Notes under the pieces: generated by a model
What the model was told of the DNA's origin: nothing
Database searches by the model: none
Seen by the model: only the letters and a program-made list of their open reading frames with translations
NCBI GenBank assembly: GCA_964520585.1
Contig: CAZFOO010000011.1
Span: forward strand, 1 to 64,000
Source: PXAP01 sp964520585
GTDB taxonomy: Bacteria > Bacteroidota > Bacteroidia > Bacteroidales > PUMT01
Direction: 5' to 3'
DNA length: 64,000 bases
Shown here: piece by piece, positions 43,402 through 52,075 of the stretch
Numbering within the stretch: position 1 is the first letter of the stretch
Layout of the letters: each line of letters begins with the position of its first letter
Position numbers and translations under genes: made by a program

Positions 43402-44138
43402 GACAGCAGAACCTGGGTGAGAATAAGATTAAACAAAAGAATGATCACACTGGAATGCACTACAGCAAGTGTACTTGACCTGCCCACCTCAAGTGCGCCA
43501 CCTTTGGTATAATAACCGTGGTAGGAGGAAACCGATGTTATTATGAAGGCAAAAACAACTGATTTTATCAGGGAATAGGTAATGTAATAGGGAATAAAAG
43601 CATACTGGATGCCTTGTACATATTCAGGTGTAGTAACCACACCAGCAGAAACCCCTGCGATCCAGCCTCCGAAAACACCTATGATCATGCTCATCATTGA
43701 AAGAAACGGTGCAAGTATCAGCAGGGCAATAATTTTCGGCAGTATAAGATAGCCTGCTGAATTTACACCCATGATCTCGAGTGCATCAATTTGTTCGGTA
43801 ACCTTCATGGTCCCAATCTCAGATGCAATGTTTGATCCTACCTTGCCTGCCAGGATAAGCGCAACAATTGTGCTGGAGAATTCAAGCAGTATGGAGTCAC
43901 GGGCTGCCAGTCCTATAAGATAGGCCGGGAATAAAGGATTTTCAGTATTATAGGCAGTCTGTATTGTTATTACGGCTCCCATGAAAAAAGATATTATTAC
44001 AACAATACCGACCGAATTCAGTCCGAGGGCCTCCATTTCACTTACCAGGCGCAAATAATAGACTTTGTGCTTCTCGGGTCTGCCGAATGCTCTTTTTATG
44101 AGAAGGGAATATCGGCCTATATGTTGCAGGAGGGTCAT
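43398..44138 (-). CDS. mlaE: MlaE-type ABC transporter permease
   Basis: The 246-residue permease has five or six membrane segments. Family landmarks are ISFFMGAVITIQTAYNTENP, SEIGTMKVTEQIDALEIMGV and GYYTKGGALEVGRSSTLAVV (each quoted up to its limit). It forms the membrane channel of a phospholipid-trafficking system with MlaF, encoded next with a 4-nt overlap. It is the first gene of its operon; a 404-nt gap to the divergent manC holds an inverted repeat. Confidence 0.92.
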   Translation of the reverse strand: MTLLQHIGRYSLLIKRAFGRPEKHKVYYLRLVSEMEALGLNSVGIVVIISFFMGAVITIQTAYNTENPLFPAYLIGLAARDSILLEFSSTIVALILAGKVGSNIASEIGTMKVTEQIDALEIMGVNSAGYLILPKIIALLILAPFLSMMSMIIGVFGGWIAGVSAGVVTTPEYVQGIQYAFIPYYITYSLIKSVVFAFIITSVSSYHGYYTKGGALEVGRSSTLAVVHSSVIILLFNLILTQVLLS

Positions 44139-44213
44139 TTGTTCAAGTTCAGAATATTTATAATAACTGTTATATGGTTACGTAGCATCAGGTATTATGG
44201 ACCAGTATCTTTT

Positions 44214-44252
44214 TGTAATTTGTAAAAATACTAATATTTTGAACAAATTACA
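44214..44252. promoter_or_regulatory. AT-rich inverted repeat upstream of mlaE
   Basis: TGTAATTTGT 44214-44223 and ACAAATTACA 44243-44252 match perfectly over 10 bp. After small offsets an inner stem AAAATA 44225-44230 / TATTTT 44235-44240 continues around the loop CTAA. It is 76 nt upstream of the mlaE start and may be an operator. The rest of 44139-44542 shows nothing else. Confidence 0.45.
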
Positions 44253-44542
44253 GATATAGAAGATTTTGAATCATAAAACCTTTTTCGCCGGGCAGTAAAT
44301 AAACTTATTTGAAATGGTTTTGTTAAGTTTACAAGATAACATGAAAGTCGTATCTGGGAAAAAATGCCAAATGAGCAATAGTTAGCATGTGAGTTCTATT
44401 GAAGGTTAACAAACTATTTAGGTGTTATTCATGCTATTTTGTGAGACTTCAGTATCATGGGGATTCATGAGAGTGAAATACTTAATACGAATTTTTTACT
44501 TTAGTAGAAAGATAACAAGTACAATAACTATAATCTATACTG

Positions 44543-45634
44543 ATGAACAAAGATCATTATTGTGTTATAATGGCCGGGGGAATCGGCAGCCGGTTCTGGC
44601 CACTCAGCAAAATATCAAAACCAAAGCAATTCCTTGATATTCTTGGCACAGGACGCAGTCTTCTGCAGGCTACTTACGACCGGTTCAGGGAAATAATTTT
44701 GCCCGGGAACATCATCGTTGTAACAAATGCCATTTACCGCGATCTTGTACTTGAACAGCTTCCGGAACTAACTTCTTCCCAGGTATTACTGGAGCCTATG
44801 AGAAAAAATACCGCTCCCTGTATAGCATATGCCAATTATAAGATACAACTGATGAACCCTGATGCTGTTATTGTTGTATCGCCGGCCGATCATTTGATAA
44901 TGAGGCAGGATGTTTTTCTCGATGAGATAAAAAAGGCCCTTCAGGTTGCTGCTGAAGAAGAAGTATTGCTTACCCTGGGTATCAAACCTAACAGACCGGA
45001 AACCGGTTATGGTTATATTCAGGCCAATACACAAAAACTGCCCGGTAGGCCGGATAACCTCAGAAAGGTGAAAACATTTACTGAAAAGCCAGACATTGAA
45101 CTGGCAAAGGTGTTTTATGAAAGTGGGGAATTTTTCTGGAATTCCGGTATTTTTATCTGGTCGCTCAAAACTGTAATGAATGCCTTCAGACAATTTTTAC
45201 CTGATGTTGATTCTCTTTTTGCCCAGGGAACCGATGTTTACAATACTGATAAGGAAGAGGAATTTATTACCGGTGTATATTCAACATGCAAGAATATTTC
45301 GGTCGATTATGGTATAATGGAAAAGGCTGAAGATGTATACGTATTCTTTTCTGATTTCGGATGGTCTGATCTTGGTACCTGGGGCTCTTTGTACGAACAT
45401 TCTTCCAGAGACGGGAACGAAAATGTAATTACGGGAAAAAACGTTTTTTCCTATGATGTGAAGAATTCGATAATTAATGTTCCGGATGACAAAATTGTTG
45501 TTTTACAGGGACTGGAAGGATATGTGGTAGTTGAATCCGGAAATATCCTGCTTGTTTGCCGAAAAGAGGATGAGCAGAGAATAAAGCAGTTTGCAAATGA
45601 TGTAAAGATCGGGAAGGGAGAGGAATATTTGTAG
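44543..45634 (+). CDS. manC: mannose-1-phosphate guanylyltransferase
   Basis: The 363-residue enzyme makes GDP-mannose from GTP and mannose-1-phosphate. The nucleotide-binding loop is MAGGIGSRFWPLSKISKPKQ, with KPNRPETGYGYI and KTFTEKPDIELA further on, and FFWNSGIFIW. It lacks the C-terminal isomerase domain of the bifunctional enzymes. GDP-mannose feeds surface polysaccharide synthesis. A strong two-way terminator lies between it and gldN. Confidence 0.93.
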   Translation: MNKDHYCVIMAGGIGSRFWPLSKISKPKQFLDILGTGRSLLQATYDRFREIILPGNIIVVTNAIYRDLVLEQLPELTSSQVLLEPMRKNTAPCIAYANYKIQLMNPDAVIVVSPADHLIMRQDVFLDEIKKALQVAAEEEVLLTLGIKPNRPETGYGYIQANTQKLPGRPDNLRKVKTFTEKPDIELAKVFYESGEFFWNSGIFIWSLKTVMNAFRQFLPDVDSLFAQGTDVYNTDKEEEFITGVYSTCKNISVDYGIMEKAEDVYVFFSDFGWSDLGTWGSLYEHSSRDGNENVITGKNVFSYDVKNSIINVPDDKIVVLQGLEGYVVVESGNILLVCRKEDEQRIKQFANDVKIGKGEEYL

Positions 45635-45690
45635 AATGGTGATTTTGATATTTAACTTGCCGGAACTTTGAGTCTTGCCGGGTTAAATTG

Positions 45691-45736
45691 CTTAAATAAA
45701 AAAAACCGGATAAATTTCCGGTTTTTTTTATTTAAG
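45691..45736. terminator. bidirectional terminator between manC and gldN
   Basis: A perfect 20-bp stem pairs 45691-45710 with 45717-45736 around a 6-nt loop TAAATT. The stem core is CCGGA/TCCGG, flanked by A8 on the left and T8 on the right, so it gives a U-run in either direction. It serves the ends of the convergent manC and T9SS operons. Confidence 0.9.
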
Positions 45737-45746
45737 GTTGTCTTTG

Positions 45747-46604
45747 CTAATATTCCCAGAGATCCTGCTCAAAATCGAATATTTCATTTTGTATTCTTTC
45801 TGACTCATAAAGTGCATCACGTCCCATGGCATAATCCATTATCGCCCTGTTATCGTAAACATTGGATTCGCGGTAAATATATCCTGAAAAGAGCCTCTGA
45901 AGAAATACATCATCAAAAGAAAGATTAGCCAGATCATTATTCCGGGTGTGTACTTCGCTCCTGGAGAGCACCTCCCTGGCCTGTGGATAATATACCCAGA
46001 ATACCTGGCGCTTCAGTGTCTCTTCTGTTGGATTGCCTTCTTCATCCCTTCTCTGAAAAACCCTGATCGGAGAAAATCCGATTATTCTTGACCCGAAGGT
46101 CGAATGCTGTTTGTCGAAATACCATTGTTCCAGGATAAGGTACTCCCTGACCTCAAATGTGCGGACTTCACCCTCTATCTCCCTCTGGACCTGCTCTCCT
46201 GTTTCAACGTCGACAACAGTCTGGACTTCGGTCTCTGCACCAAGGTTGGCCTCAACAGTCTCCAGGTCCATTTCGGCTGCAAACTGGTCGTCCTGGTAAA
46301 CCTGCATTTCGCCATTTTTTATCCCGTTGTATAGAACATCAATAAGGCTCATCCTTGATCCGAAAGGTTCGGTTGGAAAATAAAGGGGATGATTGATTTT
46401 TTGTCTGAGATCTACCATTCTCCATATCATCCTTGACCATACAATGTCAGCTTCGCGCAGATGAGGCAAAGGCACCGGCTTCCGGTAAGGTACATTTTCT
46501 TTCTCATAAATACTTCCGGTTGTAAGGTCCTGCGACATCAACTCAGAGTTGCCGGCAAGAAAAAGTCCTGCCCCGATCAATAATATTACTGCTAATTTCT
46601 TCAT
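45747..46604 (-). CDS. gldN: type IX secretion system protein GldN/PorN
   Basis: The 285-residue periplasmic protein starts with a signal peptide (MKKLAVILLIGAGLFLAG). It has the GldN landmarks VWSRMIWRMVDLRQKINHPL, FGSRIIGFSPIRVF and QVFWVYYPQAREVL. It forms a ring with GldK below the outer membrane. It is the last gene of the porP-gldK-gldL-gldM-gldN operon, 36 nt after gldM. The C-terminal end (ESERIQNEIFDFEQDLWEY) is typical. Confidence 0.95.
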   Translation of the reverse strand: MKKLAVILLIGAGLFLAGNSELMSQDLTTGSIYEKENVPYRKPVPLPHLREADIVWSRMIWRMVDLRQKINHPLYFPTEPFGSRMSLIDVLYNGIKNGEMQVYQDDQFAAEMDLETVEANLGAETEVQTVVDVETGEQVQREIEGEVRTFEVREYLILEQWYFDKQHSTFGSRIIGFSPIRVFQRRDEEGNPTEETLKRQVFWVYYPQAREVLSRSEVHTRNNDLANLSFDDVFLQRLFSGYIYRESNVYDNRAIMDYAMGRDALYESERIQNEIFDFEQDLWEY

Positions 46605-46640
46605 CTCTGTTAGTATATAAGATTTGTAAATATTTAATCA

Positions 46641-48260
46641 TTAATCTATTATGAAACTCACCGGCGGAAGTCTTCTTTCATCACCGGTCGGACTTACCGC
46701 GATTATATCGTCAAAATATATCCGGTCATTTCTGCCTGCATCACGAATGATCTGCCTCTGGGCATCTGTTATACGGTTGCTGGGGGACTTCTGGTCCACG
46801 ACAAACCCCCTTTGTACTGTTGAAACGGTAAAGCCGGTGACGGTGAAGGTAAGGTCAAAATCGAAGTTTTCCATTTCGGCCAGAACACCGGTCTGCGCCA
46901 GCAGCACGTTTCGTCCAATGTTCCCTCCCTTCCGGCCAGCAATGGTGGCAACCGGGTCAGGCACGGTCCGCACCCTGAAATCCCTTGATCCCATATTTCT
47001 GGAGACACCATCAACATTTGCAGTTACCGAAACAAGTGCCTCCCCGGGCCGCCGTGGTACGACGATGTAACTACTTCCGGAAACCCTTCTTATAGAACCG
47101 TTGCTTACCGAAGCATTGATCTGGTCTGCTGCAAGTCCGGGAATAGATATTTCTACAGGATTTTCTATTCCCATGTAGAATACGTTCATCTTGCTCGGCG
47201 ATACTATTAGGTTGGGTTCGGCTACCTGGTATTCATTGCTGAAGGGTTTGCTGATATAAGAACCGTCAGGGGCGCGTAGCCGTATCAATCCACCCCAGGT
47301 GTGATAACCTGTTGAAGAAGCCCGTCTTCTGAATATACCCTTGCCCTGTTCTACAGGAAGTGTATCATGACGCCCTACCATTTCATAATCGACTGACCCG
47401 TCTTCCTTTTCAATAGTTTCATATTGCCCTACGAGTATTTCAGGTGCCTGGGTAGTGTCAAATGCTGCGATAAATACACTTGCTTCAAAGTCATCCCCCC
47501 TGAAAACATAATTTGACTGTGGTATTACCGTGGCTTCAAGTGCATTGAACATGAAAGAGCCTGCATCAATCCGGTTCAGGAGATATGTTATCACATCGGC
47601 TTCGGCATTTCTGACATCTGCCTGCATACCCGATAAAAGGGTTATGGTAGCTATCATGGGCATATAATAGAAATTCTGCCTTTCCCAGGTAATTGTTGCA
47701 CCTTCTTTTGGTGGCGGATCTGTTGTATCCAGATTCCCCTCGATGGATTGCCTTACGTCCTCATCTTGTTCATCAATTAATCCCAGCAGAAATTCTTTGT
47801 ATTCTTCAATACTGTTCTTTAGTTCGGTTGCCTTCGGATCCCTTTCTGATAGCATAACCTCAGAGGGTGAATTTTTATCCTCCTTGGCTCCAATATTCTC
47901 TCCTATAATCTTTCCTTCAGCGTCAATAGCTTCATTTCCTTCGCCTTCAGTTGCATTTACAATTTGTTGTTTATAACCCTGAATTTTTTCGAAAAGTTCA
48001 TCTGCCCTGACCTTTACCTCATCGGCCTTTTCTTTCCATGGCCTGACACGTACAGGGTTCTCTGCCAGTCTTTTTGCAAATTCGCGATATTTTGCATCGT
48101 TTTGCTGCGAAAAATTCTGGGTTGTTTTGGTCAGGCCCTCGTCAACTACCACAAAGGCATCCAGTACAGATACTGATACATTGATTGCCAGCATTGCCAT
48201 CAGCACAAGGTACATCATACCTATCAGTTTCTGTCTCGGGGTTTCTTTTCCACCTGCCAT
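46641..48260 (-). CDS. gldM: type IX secretion motor protein GldM/PorM
   Basis: The 539-residue protein has one N-terminal membrane helix within RQKLIGMMYLVLMAMLAINV and a long periplasmic part made of a helical region and beta domains; the second half includes NLIVSPSKMNVFYMGIENPV. GldM joins GldL in the inner membrane to form the proton-driven motor and reaches GldK and GldN. The length is close to the usual 510-520. It is 30 nt after gldL. Confidence 0.95.
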   Translation of the reverse strand: MAGGKETPRQKLIGMMYLVLMAMLAINVSVSVLDAFVVVDEGLTKTTQNFSQQNDAKYREFAKRLAENPVRVRPWKEKADEVKVRADELFEKIQGYKQQIVNATEGEGNEAIDAEGKIIGENIGAKEDKNSPSEVMLSERDPKATELKNSIEEYKEFLLGLIDEQDEDVRQSIEGNLDTTDPPPKEGATITWERQNFYYMPMIATITLLSGMQADVRNAEADVITYLLNRIDAGSFMFNALEATVIPQSNYVFRGDDFEASVFIAAFDTTQAPEILVGQYETIEKEDGSVDYEMVGRHDTLPVEQGKGIFRRRASSTGYHTWGGLIRLRAPDGSYISKPFSNEYQVAEPNLIVSPSKMNVFYMGIENPVEISIPGLAADQINASVSNGSIRRVSGSSYIVVPRRPGEALVSVTANVDGVSRNMGSRDFRVRTVPDPVATIAGRKGGNIGRNVLLAQTGVLAEMENFDFDLTFTVTGFTVSTVQRGFVVDQKSPSNRITDAQRQIIRDAGRNDRIYFDDIIAVSPTGDERRLPPVSFIID

Positions 48261-48290
48261 AATATCGGGGATAATTTAGTTTTTGGGATT

Positions 48291-49277
48291 TTATCTTTTC
48301 CGGTTAACTACACTCATGGCGGAAAGCATATTGCCATAGACAGAGTTTAACTCAGACAGGTTCTGGCTAAGTTTACCTATTTCATCCTTATACCTCTCAG
48401 TCTCCTCAACGGATGATTTGAGATTATTTGTTATCTTACTGAAATCACTGTAAAGGGTTTGTGAACCCTTGAGATGATCATTATTATTTTGCAGCTGCAG
48501 TTCATATACTGCATTCAGTGCAGAGAGATTTTTATTTAGAGCTCCCAGCTTTTCTCCAATATTTTTGTTTCCCTCACTTATGGTTGAATTTTCTGAATTG
48601 ACAGATTCGGCGAGTTGGTTGTATGAGGCAGCCAGCTGACTGGTAGAATTATCCAGTACATCTGAATTCTTTTTGTATGAGTCAGACAAGACATCTACCT
48701 TCCCTTTCAGGTTTTTGGATGATTCTTCAAAAGAATCGGTAAGTGAGTTGACTGATAATGCAGCATTCTTGATATTGGAAACATACTCGTTTGTTGCCAG
48801 GCTGGCATCGGATATATTTGCCAGCTTAGCCGTGGTCAGGTTAAGGTTTTTCAATCCCTGACCCAGTTTTTCAAAAAGATCAGGTGTTATCTCGGCATTC
48901 TCAATCATCTGGTCAAATTTTGTCAATGCCGCAGTGCTCCCTCCACCGCCTGAACCGCTACCTTCATAGTTTTGATAGTTTTGAGAGTGTGCCGGGCGTC
49001 TTTGCTGCACTGCATTTGTTTCGTCAGGATCCTCATGCATACCGGCCAGCTCAGGATACACCAGTGTCCAGTCCAGCTCCTCGTGCAGTGGCTCGAAGGC
49101 GGAAAAGAAAAAGATTATCGCTTCGGTACCCAGTCCGGCGGTCAGCATTATACCTGCACCGTTCCAGCCCTGGATCTTAAACAAGGCGCCCAAGATCACT
49201 ACGGCCGCGCCTATACCGTACAATTTCGCCATGAAATTTTTCCAACCCGAGCTATGAACTAATTCTGAAAATTTCAT
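48291..49277 (-). CDS. gldL: type IX secretion motor protein GldL/PorL
   Basis: The 328-residue protein has two membrane helices near the N-terminus (AKLYGIGAAVVILGALFKI and MLTAGLGTEAIIFFFSAFEP). A conserved acidic stretch, PLHEELDWTLVYPEL, follows. The long C-terminal cytoplasmic region is a coiled coil (for example TEISEGNKNIGEKLGALNK-like heptads). It is the stator-like partner of GldM. It is longer than GldL of Flavobacterium (about 215) and nearer PorL. A 236-nt gap separates it from gldK. Confidence 0.92.
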   Translation of the reverse strand: MKFSELVHSSGWKNFMAKLYGIGAAVVILGALFKIQGWNGAGIMLTAGLGTEAIIFFFSAFEPLHEELDWTLVYPELAGMHEDPDETNAVQQRRPAHSQNYQNYEGSGSGGGGSTAALTKFDQMIENAEITPDLFEKLGQGLKNLNLTTAKLANISDASLATNEYVSNIKNAALSVNSLTDSFEESSKNLKGKVDVLSDSYKKNSDVLDNSTSQLAASYNQLAESVNSENSTISEGNKNIGEKLGALNKNLSALNAVYELQLQNNNDHLKGSQTLYSDFSKITNNLKSSVEETERYKDEIGKLSQNLSELNSVYGNMLSAMSVVNRKR

Positions 49278-49513
49278 CTTATTACTTTTTAGTTATTCAA
49301 TGTTTATGGTCTGTTTCTTATTCCAGGGATAATCGAAGACTTATGCTGCTAATGATTTTGGGCAAGTAAATGTCAAACGGACTGTTATAATTTTGCTGCC
49401 TGGCTCCCTGCTTTCAGGCTTTTTGTTTAATTGCTTTGTTTCTTTTGCCTGTCTTTAGTTAATGAGTAAAACGTTGAAATATTATTTCAAGGTATATTTC
49501 TTTTCAAAAAAAT

Positions 49514-50848
49514 CTACATGCCATCGCCCAGATAAGAGCGGACGTTTCTGAATCCAACATATGATTTCGCTGTGTCCTGGTATTCATAGGTTCTGGTACT
49601 TACCTGCATGTAATACGCAATATCTTTCCAGGAGCCCCCTCTTACCACCTTTCTCTTAAGTGCGGCAGGATCATCGGGCAGGGCATTATATTTATAGTTG
49701 GGATTCATATCGTGGGAGAAGGTGTAAAATGATTCGTCATAGGCATTTTCAGTCCATTCTGCTACATTTCCCGACATATCATACAGACCAAAATCGTTTG
49801 GCTCAAATGAAGCTACCGGCGAGGTATAAAGCCATCCGTCATCGGTATAATTCCCACGCATAGGTTTGAAATTAGCCAGGAAGCATCCTTCCATATTCCT
49901 GGTGTAAGGACCTCCCCAGGGATACATGGAAAGATCAATTCCTCCCCTTGCAGCATATTCCCATTCAGATTCGAGGGGTAGTCTGTAGTTTTGTACAAAA
50001 CCATTTCCCCTTTCGGAAAGATGTTCATTAAGATGGTTTGTTCTCCATATCCCAAAAGCCATGGCTTGTTTCCATGAAACTCCTACCACCGGATAATCAT
50101 CGTATGAAGGGTGCCAGAAATACATATTTGCCATAGGTTCATTGTAGGAATATGTATAATCATGGATCCACACCAGTGTGTCGGGATAAACATTCACCAC
50201 ATCGCGTAAAACGAATGAAGAACGGTTAACGATTGGGACCTCTTCTCCCTGCTGGTTAAATACGGTTCCTTCATACTCCTGAGTTTCAGGATTCCACCGG
50301 TTCGAACGGCGGGCTGCCTGTTCATAGTCCACCCAGAAATATTCATAGTTAAGTTTTCTGGTATCAAGTTCTTTTCTTCCCCAGAAGCGCTCATCTTCCG
50401 TGTAATAAATTTCTTCAAGGATGTCATTGATCTCCTCATCCCTGAGGTCAATCCCCGCATCCCAGTTAATGCGCGGCTCGTCCAGTGGTCTGTCGAACTC
50501 ATCCTCTGTTATGATAAATTCTTCAATCTGTTCTCCCAGCAGCCTTCTCATGATGGAGTCTCTCACGTAATAAACAAACTGACGATACTTATTGTTGGTT
50601 ATTTCAGTTTCATCCATCCAGAAAGCATCAACCGATATTGTCCTGGAAAATGAATTTTGGGCAAACATCACGTCCTCATCGCTGGGCCCCATCATAAAAC
50701 TTCCCTGGGGGACAAAAACCATACCGTAAGGATCGGGTTCATGCCAGTCTTTCCTTCCCTGTACTCCAACAAGCTCTCCGCTGGGGGCTCTGCCGCATCC
50801 GGTCAGGATGATGGCAGCAAGTGTTACTAAAAAAACTACTCTTTTCAT
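49514..50848 (-). CDS. gldK: type IX secretion lipoprotein GldK/PorK
   Basis: The 444-residue lipoprotein has the lipobox ILTGC near residue 18. The main part has the formylglycine-generating-enzyme fold with GSFMMGPSDEDVMFAQN near the start, then WDAGIDLRDEEI, YPWGGPYTRNMEGCFLANF and DMSGNVAEWTENAYDE. GldK uses this fold structurally and is not known to be an enzyme. It forms the ring with GldN. A PorP gene precedes it by 58 nt in the same operon. Confidence 0.94.
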   Translation of the reverse strand: MKRVVFLVTLAAIILTGCGRAPSGELVGVQGRKDWHEPDPYGMVFVPQGSFMMGPSDEDVMFAQNSFSRTISVDAFWMDETEITNNKYRQFVYYVRDSIMRRLLGEQIEEFIITEDEFDRPLDEPRINWDAGIDLRDEEINDILEEIYYTEDERFWGRKELDTRKLNYEYFWVDYEQAARRSNRWNPETQEYEGTVFNQQGEEVPIVNRSSFVLRDVVNVYPDTLVWIHDYTYSYNEPMANMYFWHPSYDDYPVVGVSWKQAMAFGIWRTNHLNEHLSERGNGFVQNYRLPLESEWEYAARGGIDLSMYPWGGPYTRNMEGCFLANFKPMRGNYTDDGWLYTSPVASFEPNDFGLYDMSGNVAEWTENAYDESFYTFSHDMNPNYKYNALPDDPAALKRKVVRGGSWKDIAYYMQVSTRTYEYQDTAKSYVGFRNVRSYLGDGM

Positions 50849-50906
50849 AACTCTCTAAATATTAATGTATTATGCAAATTTCTTTGTTTGGAAATAGTAT
50901 GTTGTA

Positions 50907-51851
50907 TTATAATATTCTTACACTTCTGTATTTTTGGGGACTACGGTCTATTCCCAGATCGAAACAATATCTAAGCATAAATTCATGAGTTCCTTTATTG
51001 TGACTGCCTATTGCAGTTGTAGAAAAATCATATGAATAACCGATATTGATGCCGTTAAAAAGTTCAAAGCCTGCCATCCCAACCACTGCCGCTCCGAACC
51101 TGTAATATAATCCTGCCCAGACCTTACCGTCATATTCAACGGCACTTCCAATGTTAAATTGTGTCATGACACCGTCTGATTGTATGGTTAATGAAGGAAG
51201 AACACGGTAAGCCGGATTTTGTGGATATAAGGTGTAACCGGCAGTAAGGTAATAATGCCTGCTCAGAAAAGGAGTTGCTTCTGCGTTGTATTCTATCTGT
51301 GACTCATTCAGGTGGGTTGATGAAAGGCCTAAATAAAGATCTTCGGTGTAATAAAATAAACCGGCGGAAAAATCCATTGTCATGGCATTCTCATTGCCGG
51401 CAGGTATGGACGGGTCACCCGATGCCGGTGTATGCGAATCTCCCGAAGGAATGAACCATTCAGCATCGAGCGATGAATTTATCATTCCAAATCCCAGTCC
51501 GATTCCAAGTTTACCTGAACCGATATCCATCCTGTAGGCGTAGGAGAGGTTGATACTCAAATTGCTCTCAAAACCAAGTTCATCACTCAGAATGTGTAAT
51601 CCTGCACCATGGTCCGTGCCAAACAGGCTGAAAGGCGAGTTTACAGTGAACACCGATGTGACAGGTGCTCCTTCAAACTCCATCCATTGCTGGCGGTTAA
51701 GGGCTGATGCACAAATCGCATTCTTGCTTCCTACGTATCCCGGATTAAACATCATTATATTAAACATATTTTGACTGAACTGAGGATCTTGTTGTGCATG
51801 ACTAATGTTCATGAACAAGGTGAAAAAAACTAAGATTAAAATTCTTTTCAT
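50907..51851 (-). CDS. porP: PorP/SprF family type IX secretion membrane protein (core-operon copy)
   Basis: The 314 residues have a signal peptide (MKRILILVFFTLFMNISHA) and the hallmark QQDPQFSQNMFNIMMFNPGYVG. A barrel pattern ends in YSYDFSTTAIGSHNKGTHEF. It leads the T9SS core operon porP-gldK-gldL-gldM-gldN. It is a paralogue of the PorP/SprF gene at 3462; this copy is the one expected to belong to the general secretion machinery. Confidence 0.93.
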   Translation of the reverse strand: MKRILILVFFTLFMNISHAQQDPQFSQNMFNIMMFNPGYVGSKNAICASALNRQQWMEFEGAPVTSVFTVNSPFSLFGTDHGAGLHILSDELGFESNLSINLSYAYRMDIGSGKLGIGLGFGMINSSLDAEWFIPSGDSHTPASGDPSIPAGNENAMTMDFSAGLFYYTEDLYLGLSSTHLNESQIEYNAEATPFLSRHYYLTAGYTLYPQNPAYRVLPSLTIQSDGVMTQFNIGSAVEYDGKVWAGLYYRFGAAVVGMAGFELFNGINIGYSYDFSTTAIGSHNKGTHEFMLRYCFDLGIDRSPQKYRSVRIL

Positions 51852-51946
51852 ATTTGCCGGAGACTCCCCTTATTTAAGTGGATTTTGGAATAGTGACCCG
51901 TAAAGTAAATAAAAAAAACTATTTCCCACAAATCGTTAAAGTTTCT

Positions 51947-52034
51947 CCGCTGTTTTCAAACATGTTGGTATTTATACTGATCGAATGTGACTAATGTTTC
52001 TTAATTAAGTGAAAAAATTTAAAAAAAACAGCGG
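51947..52034. other. 10-bp inverted repeat in the porP leader
   Basis: CCGCTGTTTT 51947-51956 is matched exactly by AAAACAGCGG 52025-52034, 68 nt apart, between porP and the ureohydrolase-like gene. It could close a long-range hairpin in the porP leader. The 224-nt gap has no clear promoter box. Confidence 0.3.
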
Positions 52035-52075
52035 TAATTATATAAATATCTCGAAATTAATGCCTTAAAGTTTGA

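Noticed and set aside
44422..44637. Small plus-strand frame before manC
   Set aside because: It runs into the manC start in another frame and its composition is not protein-like.
50280..50310. A GGTTCGAA stretch resembling a tRNA T-loop
   Set aside because: It lies inside gldK on the minus strand, and no acceptor or anticodon stem can be formed around it.
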